DNA from: DASYPQ01 sp046155895
Lineage (GTDB): Bacteria; Planctomycetota; UBA1135; GCA-002686595
NCBI GenBank assembly: GCA_046155895.1
Contig: JBJXFB010000163.1
Span: 1 to 17,409, forward strand
Length of the DNA: 17,409 bases
Direction of reading: 5' to 3'
Part shown: in pieces, positions 6,365-13,703 of the stretch
Numbering within the stretch: the stretch's first letter is position 1
How the letters are laid out: each line of letters begins with the position of its first letter
Position numbers and translations under genes: made by a program
Notes under the pieces: model-generated
Told to the model about the DNA's origin: nothing
The model's input: only the letters and a program-made list of their open reading frames with translations
The model's database searches: none

Positions 6365-8879
6365 TGTATCCGAGCGACTGGAGCTGCCGCAGCATCTCCG
6401 GATCGAGCGCCTGCTCGTCGGCTTCGCCGAAGCGCCCCGCGAGGGCCTGGTGCATGCGCCAGTGCTCCTGGAGCGCCCCCTCGTACCGAGCGACCAGATC
6501 CGGATGCTCGTCGTTCACGGCGCGGGCGGCGAAAGGATCGTTCCAGAGGTCGTAGAGCAGCAGGCGCGTCGTCTCGGGGAAGAACGGGTGCACAGCGCCC
6601 CAGCGGCCACCAGCCGGGATCGCGCGCCGGCCGCGCGATCCGTCGGCGTTCCCGACTCCCGGGGGGCACGGTCCGATCTCGAGCGAAGCTCCCCAGCGCC
6701 CGTCGATCATCTCGATGTTGCCGACCATTTGGCCGGTCGCCTCGTCCACGCGGAACTCGTCCAGGATCACTGGCCGCGGCGCGAGCTTCTCCCCGCGGAG
6801 CAACGGGGCGAGCGAACGGCCCTGCAGGACGTCGGGCATCGGCAGACCCGTGAGCTCGAGGATCGTCGGCAGCACGTCGATCATCGAAACGGGCTGCTCG
6901 ATGCGGCGGCCGCCCCCGATCCCGCGCGGCCACACGAAGATCAGGGGCACGCGCGTGCTGTAGGCGTCGAAGAGCGCTCCCTGCCAGCCCTCGGGCTGCG
7001 GTTCGATCAGGCCGCGCCCCCAGCGCGAGAACGTGCCCGCGGGATGTCCGTGGTCGGCGGCGATCACGAAGAGCGTGTCCTCCCACTCGCCCTCGGCCTT
7101 CAGCCGCTCGACGAAGCGCTCGAGCTCGCGGTCCTGGTGCGCCATCGTCTCGTCGTACAGACCGCGGCTGATGTTGAAGTAGCTCCTCCGGTCGATCCCG
7201 GCCCGCTTCAGCGCGATGTCGTAGAAGTCGGCGATGCTGGTCGTGCCGAAGAGATTCCCGGCCTTCTGGTTGAGCTGATCGTGCCACTCGTCGTGCTTCC
7301 TCCGCTCCTCGGGCGCGACGAAGAGCCCCGCGAACGGGGAGGGCGGCTCGTTCGGCTCGTGCACGTCCGTGGTCTGGAAATGGACCCAGTAGGGGTAGCC
7401 CGGGTAGTCGCGGCGCAGGCGCCAGAACCTGTCGTGGAGCTCGGGCGAGGATTTCGAGTGCTCCGTGTCGGCGTCGCGCATGAAGTCGACGCCGCGCTCC
7501 AGCCCGATGACCCGCGCGCAGTTGGGATTCGAGGTGAGCACCGCGGTCTGGTAGCCGCCCCGGCGCATGTGCTCCGCCATGGTCACGGCCTTCGTCGGGA
7601 CCGGCGTCGAGTGGATGCCGCGGCGCAGCCCGCCGAGCACGCTGTGGTGCAGCGAGGTCATGAACGACGCCGTCGAGGGCTGCGTCCACGTGGAGTTCGC
7701 GTAGGCGTGCTCGAACACGACGCCCTCGCTGGCGAGGCGCTCGAGGAAAGGCGTCGTGCGGCGGGGGTAGCCGTAGACGCTCATCAGGTCGGCGCCGCCG
7801 CCGTCGATGACGTAGAAAATGACGTTGGGACGCTTCGCGACCCGCGCTCCGGAGACGATGGGAGCGCCCCAGAATGCGACCGAACCGGGGACTTCGCTGG
7901 TCGCCTCGAGACCGAGTTCGATCTCCTGTCCCGACCACTTCGAGAGGTCGAGCGAGCGTTGCTGCCACTCCGCGGCGTCGGCGATCGTCTCGCTCGCGAA
8001 GGCACGGGCCCCATTCACCGTGGCGTGGTAGGTGACCGACTCGCCCTCGAGGCACGTCAGGCCGAAGTCGAGGCGCCCAGCTTCGGGAACCCGCACCCGG
8101 AAGGCGAGATTCGCCGGCGCGTGCGCGAAGATCGACTGGCGCGTGATCGAGTCGCGCGTCAGCGAGCTCACGCCGAAATCTTCGAGGTAGGGTTCGCCGC
8201 GCGAGACGAGCGCGACCGAGAGGATCTCGAGGCTGGCGGCCTGCGGCGCGCTGGCGAAGACGCCGACGCTGTGGAGCGTGCGGGCCGACGGCTCTCCGCT
8301 GGGGCCTCCCTCCTCGCTCCACGGGACGTAGAAGGGCAGCAGGTACTCCTGAACCGATCCGTCGTTGAAGACGGGCGAGGTGCTCTCGTCGCCGCCGAAG
8401 AAAGCGAAGCCGCCCTGGATCGCGCGGCGCGAATCGACGTTGCACGCGACACCGATGCCGGCCATGCGCGCGTGCGAACGCGCGCGGACCAGGAGGCCCT
8501 TCCAGGCCGAGATCGGGCTCTCCGGGACGTCGACGGCGATGCCGCCCAGCAACATGCCCCGCCGGCCGCCCTCGGGCTCGGAGAGGGAGAGGCGCAGGGA
8601 GTCCGCGAGGGGCTCGAGCTTCACGGCCGCCAGGCCGGGGAAGTTCGCCGACGAGATCGCGCGCCACTCGGGGCGCGGCTCGGCGAAGCTCCAAGTGCGC
8701 TTCTCCCGCGCGGAATCGGGAGCGGGAGCGCTGCTGACCCGCGCGCGCTCGAGCTCGCCGTCGAGGTGGACGAGCGAGTGCGGAGAGGCCGTCGCGCCAG
8801 CCGGAGAGCCTCCGCCGCAGGCCGCGGGCCCTGCCAGGACGGAGACGAGGCCGACGACCGAGAGGATCCGAAGGTTCAT
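6357..8879 (-). CDS. exported sulfatase-superfamily enzyme with Thr nucleophile and N-terminal beta-rich region
   Basis: This protein has 840 residues, against roughly 450-550 for a simple sulfatase. The N-terminus is a hydrophobic signal ending LAGPAAC (Cys21) followed by GGGS, so it is probably a lipoprotein, although Pro at -3 is not a standard lipobox residue. Residues of about 40-340 are Gly/Ser-rich and predicted beta; the SLDLSKWSGQEIELGLE stretch resembles carbohydrate-binding-like sandwiches fused to other sulfatases. The alkaline-phosphatase-fold domain starts near 350 with PNVIFYVIDGGGAD (metal ligand Asp359), then SVYGYPRRTTPFLERLA. The nucleophile region is WTQPSTASF with Thr399 where formylglycine sulfatases have Cys or Ser in C/S-x-P-x-R, and the Arg is also absent. 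IAADHGH gives Asp609 and His610, the second metal site. The fold and metal sites are intact, so it may be a phosphoesterase or phosphotransferase rather than a sulfatase. The ATG overlaps the upstream propeller gene's stop as ATGA, so the two are translationally coupled. Confidence 0.85.
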   Translation of the reverse strand: MNLRILSVVGLVSVLAGPAACGGGSPAGATASPHSLVHLDGELERARVSSAPAPDSAREKRTWSFAEPRPEWRAISSANFPGLAAVKLEPLADSLRLSLSEPEGGRRGMLLGGIAVDVPESPISAWKGLLVRARSHARMAGIGVACNVDSRRAIQGGFAFFGGDESTSPVFNDGSVQEYLLPFYVPWSEEGGPSGEPSARTLHSVGVFASAPQAASLEILSVALVSRGEPYLEDFGVSSLTRDSITRQSIFAHAPANLAFRVRVPEAGRLDFGLTCLEGESVTYHATVNGARAFASETIADAAEWQQRSLDLSKWSGQEIELGLEATSEVPGSVAFWGAPIVSGARVAKRPNVIFYVIDGGGADLMSVYGYPRRTTPFLERLASEGVVFEHAYANSTWTQPSTASFMTSLHHSVLGGLRRGIHSTPVPTKAVTMAEHMRRGGYQTAVLTSNPNCARVIGLERGVDFMRDADTEHSKSSPELHDRFWRLRRDYPGYPYWVHFQTTDVHEPNEPPSPFAGLFVAPEERRKHDEWHDQLNQKAGNLFGTTSIADFYDIALKRAGIDRRSYFNISRGLYDETMAHQDRELERFVERLKAEGEWEDTLFVIAADHGHPAGTFSRWGRGLIEPQPEGWQGALFDAYSTRVPLIFVWPRGIGGGRRIEQPVSMIDVLPTILELTGLPMPDVLQGRSLAPLLRGEKLAPRPVILDEFRVDEATGQMVGNIEMIDGRWGASLEIGPCPPGVGNADGSRGRRAIPAGGRWGAVHPFFPETTRLLLYDLWNDPFAARAVNDEHPDLVARYEGALQEHWRMHQALAGRFGEADEQALDPEMLRQLQSLGYTR

Positions 8880-9988
8880 GCCACCGCGACCTTCACGCAG
8901 TGGATCGGCGGCAGCGAGTCGTAGAGGCACTCCCAGTCCTCCCCGCCCTCGCGCCCGATCCAGAGCTGGCCCGTCGTCGTGCCGAAGTAGAGCGCGGGCG
9001 TAGGGAGTTGGTCGACGTCCATCGCGTCGCGCAGGACGGTGAAGAAGCTCTCCTTCTTCGGGAAGCCGCGCGCGAGCTGGCTCCAGGAGTCGCCGCCGTC
9101 CTCGCTGCGCCACACCGCCGGTGATCCGCCGGGACACGTGCGCGTGGTCGGCTCGAGCGGGAGGACGTACACGGTGTCGGGATCGTGCGGGTGGACGACG
9201 ATCGGGAAGCCGAAGTCGGAAGGCAGCCCCTTCGCGATCGAGCGCCACGTGCGCCCGTGGTCGTCGCTGCGCAGGACGCCGATGCCCGGGCGCGGTCCAC
9301 CGGGGCCGTCCCATTCGGCCCAGCCGCCGTGGTTCTGCATGTACAGCCGACCGGGGACCTCGGCGTGTCCCGCGATCTTGTGCACGCACTGTCCGAACTC
9401 CGGGTACGGATCGGGCATGAAGCCCGCGCCGACGCCGTGGTTCGAGGCCGCGAAGGTCCGGCCCTTGTCCTCGCTCAGGTAGTGGCCGCCCGTCGAGATG
9501 CCGACGTGGACGAGGTCGCCGTCGGGGAGGATCGTGTGCAGGCAGAGTCCGCCGTTCCCCGGTTGCCACTGGCGCGCGTGGGGATGGTTCGAGAGGCCGT
9601 TGACGAGCTGCCAGGAATCTCCTGCGTCGGAGCTCCGGAAGAGCGACGCGGGCTCGACGCCGCACCAGAGGTCCTTCTTCCCCTCGCCCGGCGCGAGCGA
9701 CCAGATGTTCGCGAGAGCGCGGCCGTCCTTGGCCGGGAACGCCGGGGCGGACTTCGTCTCGTGGAACGAGTGGCCGAGGTCGGTCGAGCGCAGGACCTTC
9801 ATGCCGAAGAAGGCGTTGCAGCTCGAAGCATAGACCCGTGTCGACCCGCGGTTGTCGATCATCGCCGAGTAGACGGCGACGCCCGATCCGAAGGGGCCGC
9901 GCAGCGTGAACTTCTTCCGCGTCCGGGCGGATTCCGCGATGAAGAGGCCTTTCTTGGTGCCGAGGGCGAGGATCAGGCGTTCGGGCAT
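8876..9988 (-). CDS. Asp-box (BNR) beta-propeller protein
   Basis: This is a 370-residue protein. Six Asp-box type repeats of the form S-x-D-x-G-x-(S/T)-(W/F) can be seen: RSTDLGHSF, RSSDAGDSW, LSEDKGRTF, RSDDHGRTW, RSEDGGDSW and the worn GREGGEDW. They are spread along the whole chain, which predicts a single six- or seven-blade beta-propeller as in sialidases, Vps10 and the Ycf48 group. There is no signal peptide: the start MPERLILALGTKKGLF runs directly into the first blade, so the protein is probably cytoplasmic. Catalytic sialidase arginines could not be identified, so sialidase activity should not be assumed. The start is fixed by GGAGG six bases upstream, a sequence lying inside the MoaD-like gene, which it overlaps by 16 bases. 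Its stop overlaps the sulfatase start by four bases. Such propellers often bind a partner or ligand, and the overlap suggests the MoaD-like protein as a candidate. Confidence 0.85.
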   Translation of the reverse strand: MPERLILALGTKKGLFIAESARTRKKFTLRGPFGSGVAVYSAMIDNRGSTRVYASSCNAFFGMKVLRSTDLGHSFHETKSAPAFPAKDGRALANIWSLAPGEGKKDLWCGVEPASLFRSSDAGDSWQLVNGLSNHPHARQWQPGNGGLCLHTILPDGDLVHVGISTGGHYLSEDKGRTFAASNHGVGAGFMPDPYPEFGQCVHKIAGHAEVPGRLYMQNHGGWAEWDGPGGPRPGIGVLRSDDHGRTWRSIAKGLPSDFGFPIVVHPHDPDTVYVLPLEPTTRTCPGGSPAVWRSEDGGDSWSQLARGFPKKESFFTVLRDAMDVDQLPTPALYFGTTTGQLWIGREGGEDWECLYDSLPPIHCVKVAVA

Positions 9989-10278
9989 GGAAGGCCTCCG
10001 GATACGGCAGGGAGGATGGTGAGGGTGTCGCCTTGAGCGAAGGGAGTGTCGAGTTGCGCGAGATCGCGGATGTGGGCGGAGTTGACGAAGAGATTGACGT
10101 GGCGGCGGACGGCGCCGGTCTCGTCGCAGATGCTCTGGTGGAGCGTGGGGTAGCGCTCCGCGATCTGGGTGAGGGCTGCGCGGACGGTCGCGGCAGGCAG
10201 GGCGATCTCGCTGGCCCCGTTCGATGCGGCCCGCAGGGGAGTCGGGACCCGGATCGTGATCGAAGGGGCGCGGGGCAT
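9973..10278 (-). CDS. MoaD/ThiS-family ubiquitin-fold protein with a tail after the diglycine
   Basis: This is a 101-residue protein. The opening SITIRVPTPLR, the central ALTQIAERYPTLHQSI with RRHVNLFVNSAHIRDL, and the end GDTLTILPAVSGG match the small beta-grasp sulfur carriers MoaD and ThiS (N..D/G..L.....GD.v.i.P...GG). In those proteins the C-terminal Gly-Gly is activated by adenylation and becomes a thiocarboxylate. Here the diglycine is Gly94-Gly95, followed by six more residues (LPCPNA), so it would have to be trimmed before activation, or the protein is not a sulfur carrier. No MoaE, MoeB or other molybdopterin gene is in the window. The ATG at 10278 begins the fold exactly. The reading frame stays open to 10446, but that part looks non-coding. 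No Shine-Dalgarno sequence was seen. It is the first gene of the operon with the Asp-box protein and the sulfatase-like enzyme. Confidence 0.85.
   Translation of the reverse strand: MPRAPSITIRVPTPLRAASNGASEIALPAATVRAALTQIAERYPTLHQSICDETGAVRRHVNLFVNSAHIRDLAQLDTPFAQGDTLTILPAVSGGLPCPNA
9995..9999 (-). promoter_or_regulatory. ribosome binding site GGAGG inside the diglycine codons
   Basis: On the minus strand the codons GGA GGC for Gly94-Gly95 of the MoaD-like protein form a full GGAGG. It sits six bases before the ATG of the Asp-box gene, an ideal distance. The functional C-terminal motif of one protein therefore also serves as the translation signal of the next. This settles the start of the propeller gene at 9988. 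Confidence 0.75.
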
Positions 10279-10767
10279 GGGTTGATCGCGAGAGCCGAAG
10301 TGAAGGGTAGGGGAGAGCTGGCCTTCCTCGCCACCTTGGGTTCCAAGGCCCCGACCACGGGTGCGGCCGCGCTTCGTCCCTGGCCCGCGCGGGCTCGACG
10401 GCGTTCTCGGACTGGACCAGCCGGCTATCCGTGACGAATTCGACACAAAGATGGTCGGCAGGCCGCTGCTCCTGCCCGTGGATCGGGGTAGTCTTCGAGG
10501 TGCGCTGGGCCATCTCCCCCGTGCCTAGCCGGCGCGGAACCAAGCGAGGCGGGGATCCGTCTCACTCGGGAATGGGAGGGGAAGGGTCTGCAACGATCCC
10601 GGAGGAACGGGAAGGCGGGCCCACGAGCGGTATCGGCGATCGGCTGAAGCTGGGACCGGAACGAGTTCCCGGAAACCGCCGTGCCCTTCCGGCGCGGAGA
10701 GTTTAGCTTCGCACGGCCGAAATCGAGACTCGGCACCCCCCTCTCCAACGCAGCACTCGAGGTACTC
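10279..10767. other. 489-bp divergent intergenic region
   Basis: No gene was found between the MoaD-like gene (-) and the dehydrogenase gene (+). Open frames on both strands cross it, but their translations are Arg/Pro/Gly-rich without domain similarity, as expected from GC-rich non-coding DNA. It must carry promoters in both directions, though I could not pick convincing -35/-10 pairs. A short perfect dyad, CCTTGG-gtt-CCAAGG (10334-10348), lies 56 bp upstream of the MoaD-like start and could be an operator. GAGGT at 10759-10763 is the ribosome binding site of the dehydrogenase gene. Confidence 0.5.
10334..10348. promoter_or_regulatory. short dyad, possible operator
   Basis: CCTTGG and CCAAGG are perfect six-base inverted arms around the three-base spacer GTT. 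The site lies 56 bp before the start codon of the MoaD-like gene, where a repressor or activator might bind. It is a single occurrence, with no second copy seen nearby, so a role is speculative. Confidence 0.2.
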
Positions 10768-12576
10768 ATGTTCCGTCGCACGATCCTGATCGCCGGCCTT
10801 GGACTGGCCGCCCTGTCCGCACCCGCGTCCGCGCAGGCCTCTCCTCCTCTGGACACGGTGCGCGTGGCGAGCGGATTGTCGCTGCCCCTCTACGTCTGCT
10901 CTCCCCCCGGCGACACGGACCGCCTGTTCATCGTGGAGCAGCGCTCGGGGAACACCGGCCGGATCAAGGTCCTCGATCTCTCGAGCGGCCTGGTCAGCGG
11001 AACCGTCTACCTCTCGATCAGCCCCGTGGCGACCGGCAACGAGCAGGGCCTGCTGGGGCTGGCGTTCCACCCCAACTTCGCGACCAACGGCTTCTTCTTC
11101 GTCAACTACACGAACTCCTCGGGCACCACGATCGTGGCCCGCTACCAGGCGACCGCGCCGTTCATGACCTCCGCGACGGCCCAAGTCGGTTCCGCGCTGC
11201 AGATCATCTCGATCACCCAGCCGTTCTCGAACCACAACGGGGGCTGGATCGGCTTCGGGCCGGACGGCTACCTGTACGTCGCGATGGGGGACGGCGGATC
11301 CGCCAACGATCCCGGCGGCAACGCGCAGAACATCAACACGCTGCTCGGCAAGATGCTCCGGCTCGACGTCGACGGCGACGACTTCCCCGTGGACCCGGCT
11401 CTGAACTACGCCATTCCGCCGACGAACCCCTTCGTCGGCGTGGCGGGAGCCGACGAGATCTGGCACACAGGCCTGCGCAACCCCTGGCGCAACGGCTTCG
11501 ACCGCGCCACCGGAGACCTCTACATCGGTGACGTGGGTCAGAACGCGGTCGAGGAGATCAGCTTCCAGCCCGCCGGGGTCGGCAACCTGAACTACGGCTG
11601 GCGTTGCATGGAGGGCGGCAACTGCACGGGCCTCAGCGGCTGCACCTGCGGCTCAGCCGCGCTGACGGCGCCGATCCGCGTGTACCCGCACGCCGGCGGA
11701 GCGTGCTCGGTGACGGGCGGCTACGTCTACCGGGGAACGGCGATCTGCGGGCTGCAGGGCACCTACTTCTATGCCGACTACTGCAACAACCAGATCACCT
11801 CGTTCCGCTACGTCGGCGGCGTCGTCAGCGCAGCGACGAACCGCACGGCCGAGCTCGCTCCCGGAGGCGGCCTGGCGATCAACAACGTCACGTCCTTCGG
11901 CGAGGACGACAGCGGGGAGATGTACATCTGCGACCAGGGCGGGGAAGTGTTCAAGATCGTCCCGTCCGCGCTCGTCGACTGCAACGGGAACCAGATCCAC
12001 GACATCTGCGACATCGACACGGGGTTCAGCCAGGACACGAACACGAACGGCATCCCGGACGAGTGCGAGTCGGTGATCACGACGTTCTGCTTCCCCGGCC
12101 AGGGAGGCGTGGTCGCATGCCCCTGCAACAATCCGCCCTTCTTCCCGGACACGGGCTGCAACAACTTCGGGGGCGCGACGGGCGGCGCCTACCTCGCGGG
12201 AACGGGCAGCGCCTCGCTCGGTAACGACACCCTCCTGCTCACCGCGAACGAGGAGAACGCGACCGCGCTCACTATTTTCTGGACGGGACAGACGCTGATC
12301 TCGCCCCCCGGCGCGGCCCACGGAGCCGGCGTGCGCTGCGTCTCCGCGCTGCATCGCCTGTATTCGGGCAACGCCTCGGGCGGCACGATCGCGCGGCCGG
12401 GAGGCCAGGATGCGTCCGTGAGCGCGCGCTCGGCGGCCGTGGGGGCGACGATCGCCGCGGGGCAGACGCGGTACTACTTCACGATCTACCGCGACAACTT
12501 CGCCGCCGGACCGTGCGGCAACCCGGCCAGCAACATCAACCTCTCGAGTGCGGTAGGGGTGCTCTGGACCCCCTGA
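10768..12576 (+). CDS. secreted PQQ-type sugar dehydrogenase with Ca-binding motif and C-terminal Cys-rich module
   Basis: This is a 602-residue secreted protein. The signal peptide is MFRRTILIAGLGLAALSAPASAQA, likely cut after AQA (24). Residues of about 28-400 form the six-blade propeller of the soluble glucose/aldose dehydrogenase (GSDH, HHIP-like) family: EQRSGNTGRIKV, GLLGLAFHPNFATNGFFFVNYT, FSNHNGGWIGFGPDGYLYVAMGDGG with the expected catalytic His, WHTGLRNPWRNGFD with the expected PQQ-contacting Arg, and GDVGQNAVEEI. These enzymes oxidise sugars using pyrroloquinoline quinone. No PQQ synthesis genes are in the window. Residues 403-434 hold two Asp/Asn-rich loops (DCNGNQIHD.CDID and DTNTNGIPDEC) like thrombospondin type 3 or dockerin calcium loops. 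Residues of about 435-602 are a separate module with five Cys early on and the end pattern RYYFTIYRDNF..GPCG...NLSSAVGVLW. I recognise it as a recurrent C-terminal module in Planctomycetota, without a known function. The start has GAGG five bases upstream. A strong hairpin follows the stop. Confidence 0.88.
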   Translation: MFRRTILIAGLGLAALSAPASAQASPPLDTVRVASGLSLPLYVCSPPGDTDRLFIVEQRSGNTGRIKVLDLSSGLVSGTVYLSISPVATGNEQGLLGLAFHPNFATNGFFFVNYTNSSGTTIVARYQATAPFMTSATAQVGSALQIISITQPFSNHNGGWIGFGPDGYLYVAMGDGGSANDPGGNAQNINTLLGKMLRLDVDGDDFPVDPALNYAIPPTNPFVGVAGADEIWHTGLRNPWRNGFDRATGDLYIGDVGQNAVEEISFQPAGVGNLNYGWRCMEGGNCTGLSGCTCGSAALTAPIRVYPHAGGACSVTGGYVYRGTAICGLQGTYFYADYCNNQITSFRYVGGVVSAATNRTAELAPGGGLAINNVTSFGEDDSGEMYICDQGGEVFKIVPSALVDCNGNQIHDICDIDTGFSQDTNTNGIPDECESVITTFCFPGQGGVVACPCNNPPFFPDTGCNNFGGATGGAYLAGTGSASLGNDTLLLTANEENATALTIFWTGQTLISPPGAAHGAGVRCVSALHRLYSGNASGGTIARPGGQDASVSARSAAVGATIAAGQTRYYFTIYRDNFAAGPCGNPASNINLSSAVGVLWTP

Positions 12577-12593
12577 TCGCGGCGGAAGACCGG

Positions 12594-12648
12594 AGTCCAT
12601 TCCGCGGGTTGCGAGGAGCCGGCCTCGCAACCCGCGGGCCTTTGGACT
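12594..12648 (+). terminator. hairpin terminator after the dehydrogenase gene
   Basis: CCGCGGGTTGCGAGG (12602-12616) pairs perfectly with CCTCGCAACCCGCGG (12623-12637) around a six-base loop. An outer pair, AGTCCA (12594-12599) with TGGACT (12643-12648), can extend it. Only three T residues follow (12641-12643), so intrinsic termination would be weak in T content but strong in stem. It lies 17 bases past the stop codon and could act in either direction. Confidence 0.7.
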
Positions 12649-12731
12649 GAACCCCTCCTCGGCTCGAGGCGCCTCCTGGTGGACGGGGTCCGAGTAGGGG
12701 ACTCGGCGACGATGGTAGGCTCCCGGGCCGC

Positions 12732-13703
12732 GTGAAACCTGAACGGTCCTCGCGTGCCGCCACCATCACGGGACGGCTGGCGCTGTGGAGCCTGTCCGCG
12801 TTCCTCGCCGGCAGCGCCGTGGTCGTGGCTGCGGGGACGCTCGTGCTCCTCACGCCGGCGGGCCGGCCGGGTCGAATCGCCTCCGTCCTCGACGTCGCAG
12901 TCCTCTTTACCCTCGGCGCCGGATGGACCTTGTTCTTCGTCTTGTTCGTCCTGCAGCGGCTCTTCGTGCCGGCGCGGCCCAGCGTCGTCCGTCCGCGCGG
13001 CGAGGCGAAGGTCCACGTGGCGTTGACGGCGTTGGACGACGAGGTGTGCATCGGGGACGCGGTACGCGACTTCCGGCGTCCCGGCGTGCACCGCGTGATC
13101 GTCGTCGAGAACGACTCCCGCGACGGCACTCGCGCCGCGGCGCTCGAGGCCGGCGCCGACGAGGTCGTCACGGAGACGACGCGGGGCTACGGGGCGTGCT
13201 GCATGCGGGCGCTGGCCGAGGCGGCGAAGGGCCTGCGCGACGAGGACATCGTCGTCCTGTGCGAGGGCGACGGGACCTTCTCCGGGCAGGATGTCGGGAA
13301 GCTCCTCGCCTACCTGGAGAACTCGGATCTCGTCCTGGGCACACGCGCGACGCAGGAGCTGCGCCAGACGGACACCCAGATGGACTTCCTGATCAATCCG
13401 GCCAACCAGATCGTCGCGAAAATGATCCAGACGCGGTTCTGGGGCGTCCGCCTGACCGACGTGGGCTGCACGTACCGAGCGATGTGGGTGGGGAGCTACC
13501 GCCGTCTGCGCCCGTCCCTGCGCGTCAACGGGAATCATTTCTCCCCGCACATGTTCATCGAGGCGCTGCGGGCGCGGATGCGCGTGATCGAGATCCCCGT
13601 CAGCTTCCGCAAGCGTGGCGGGATCGCCAAGGGCGTCGGGTCGAACAAGATCAAGGCGGCAGGCGTGGCGCTGCGCATGCTCGGGCTCCTCTACCGTGCT
13701 TGA
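12732..13703 (+). CDS. membrane-attached family-2 glycosyltransferase (DPM1-like)
   Basis: This protein has 323 residues. Two hydrophobic segments (about 16-40 and 52-76) precede a GT-A domain. The domain shows VHVALTALDDEVCIGDAV, then VVENDSRDGT (124-133), the usual nucleotide-sugar region, and VLCEGDGTF (about 175-183) with E178-x-D180 at the DXD metal site. GTRATQELRQT, GVRLTDVGCTYRAM and IPVSFRKRGGIAKG follow, as in polyprenyl/dolichyl-phosphate mannose or glucose synthases. The likely reaction is transfer of a sugar from a nucleotide sugar to a lipid phosphate, providing donor for GT-C enzymes. The next gene, overlapping by eight bases, encodes such an enzyme. The N-terminal membrane pair is at the opposite end from the C-terminal helices of GtrB-type proteins. 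The start is the first in-frame GTG. No good Shine-Dalgarno sequence was found, so the N-terminus may be shorter. Confidence 0.8.
   Translation: MKPERSSRAATITGRLALWSLSAFLAGSAVVVAAGTLVLLTPAGRPGRIASVLDVAVLFTLGAGWTLFFVLFVLQRLFVPARPSVVRPRGEAKVHVALTALDDEVCIGDAVRDFRRPGVHRVIVVENDSRDGTRAAALEAGADEVVTETTRGYGACCMRALAEAAKGLRDEDIVVLCEGDGTFSGQDVGKLLAYLENSDLVLGTRATQELRQTDTQMDFLINPANQIVAKMIQTRFWGVRLTDVGCTYRAMWVGSYRRLRPSLRVNGNHFSPHMFIEALRARMRVIEIPVSFRKRGGIAKGVGSNKIKAAGVALRMLGLLYRA

Noticed and set aside
6450..8924. Open frame of 824 codons opposite the sulfatase-like gene
   Set aside because: Composition is that of an antisense shadow, and the minus-strand gene has conserved metal-binding motifs.
9973..10278. 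Molybdopterin synthase small subunit as a firm name
   Set aside because: The fold matches, but the diglycine is not terminal and no molybdopterin gene is present, so the specific name is not supported.
8880..10358. N-terminal extension of the sulfatase frame to 10358, giving 1333 codons
   Set aside because: The extension lies entirely within the propeller and MoaD-like genes in another frame. The ATG at 8879 begins a good export signal.
10425..10856. Possible small genes in the region between the MoaD-like and dehydrogenase genes
   Set aside because: The frames on both strands lack ribosome binding sites, start sensibly nowhere, and read as low-complexity GC-rich translations.
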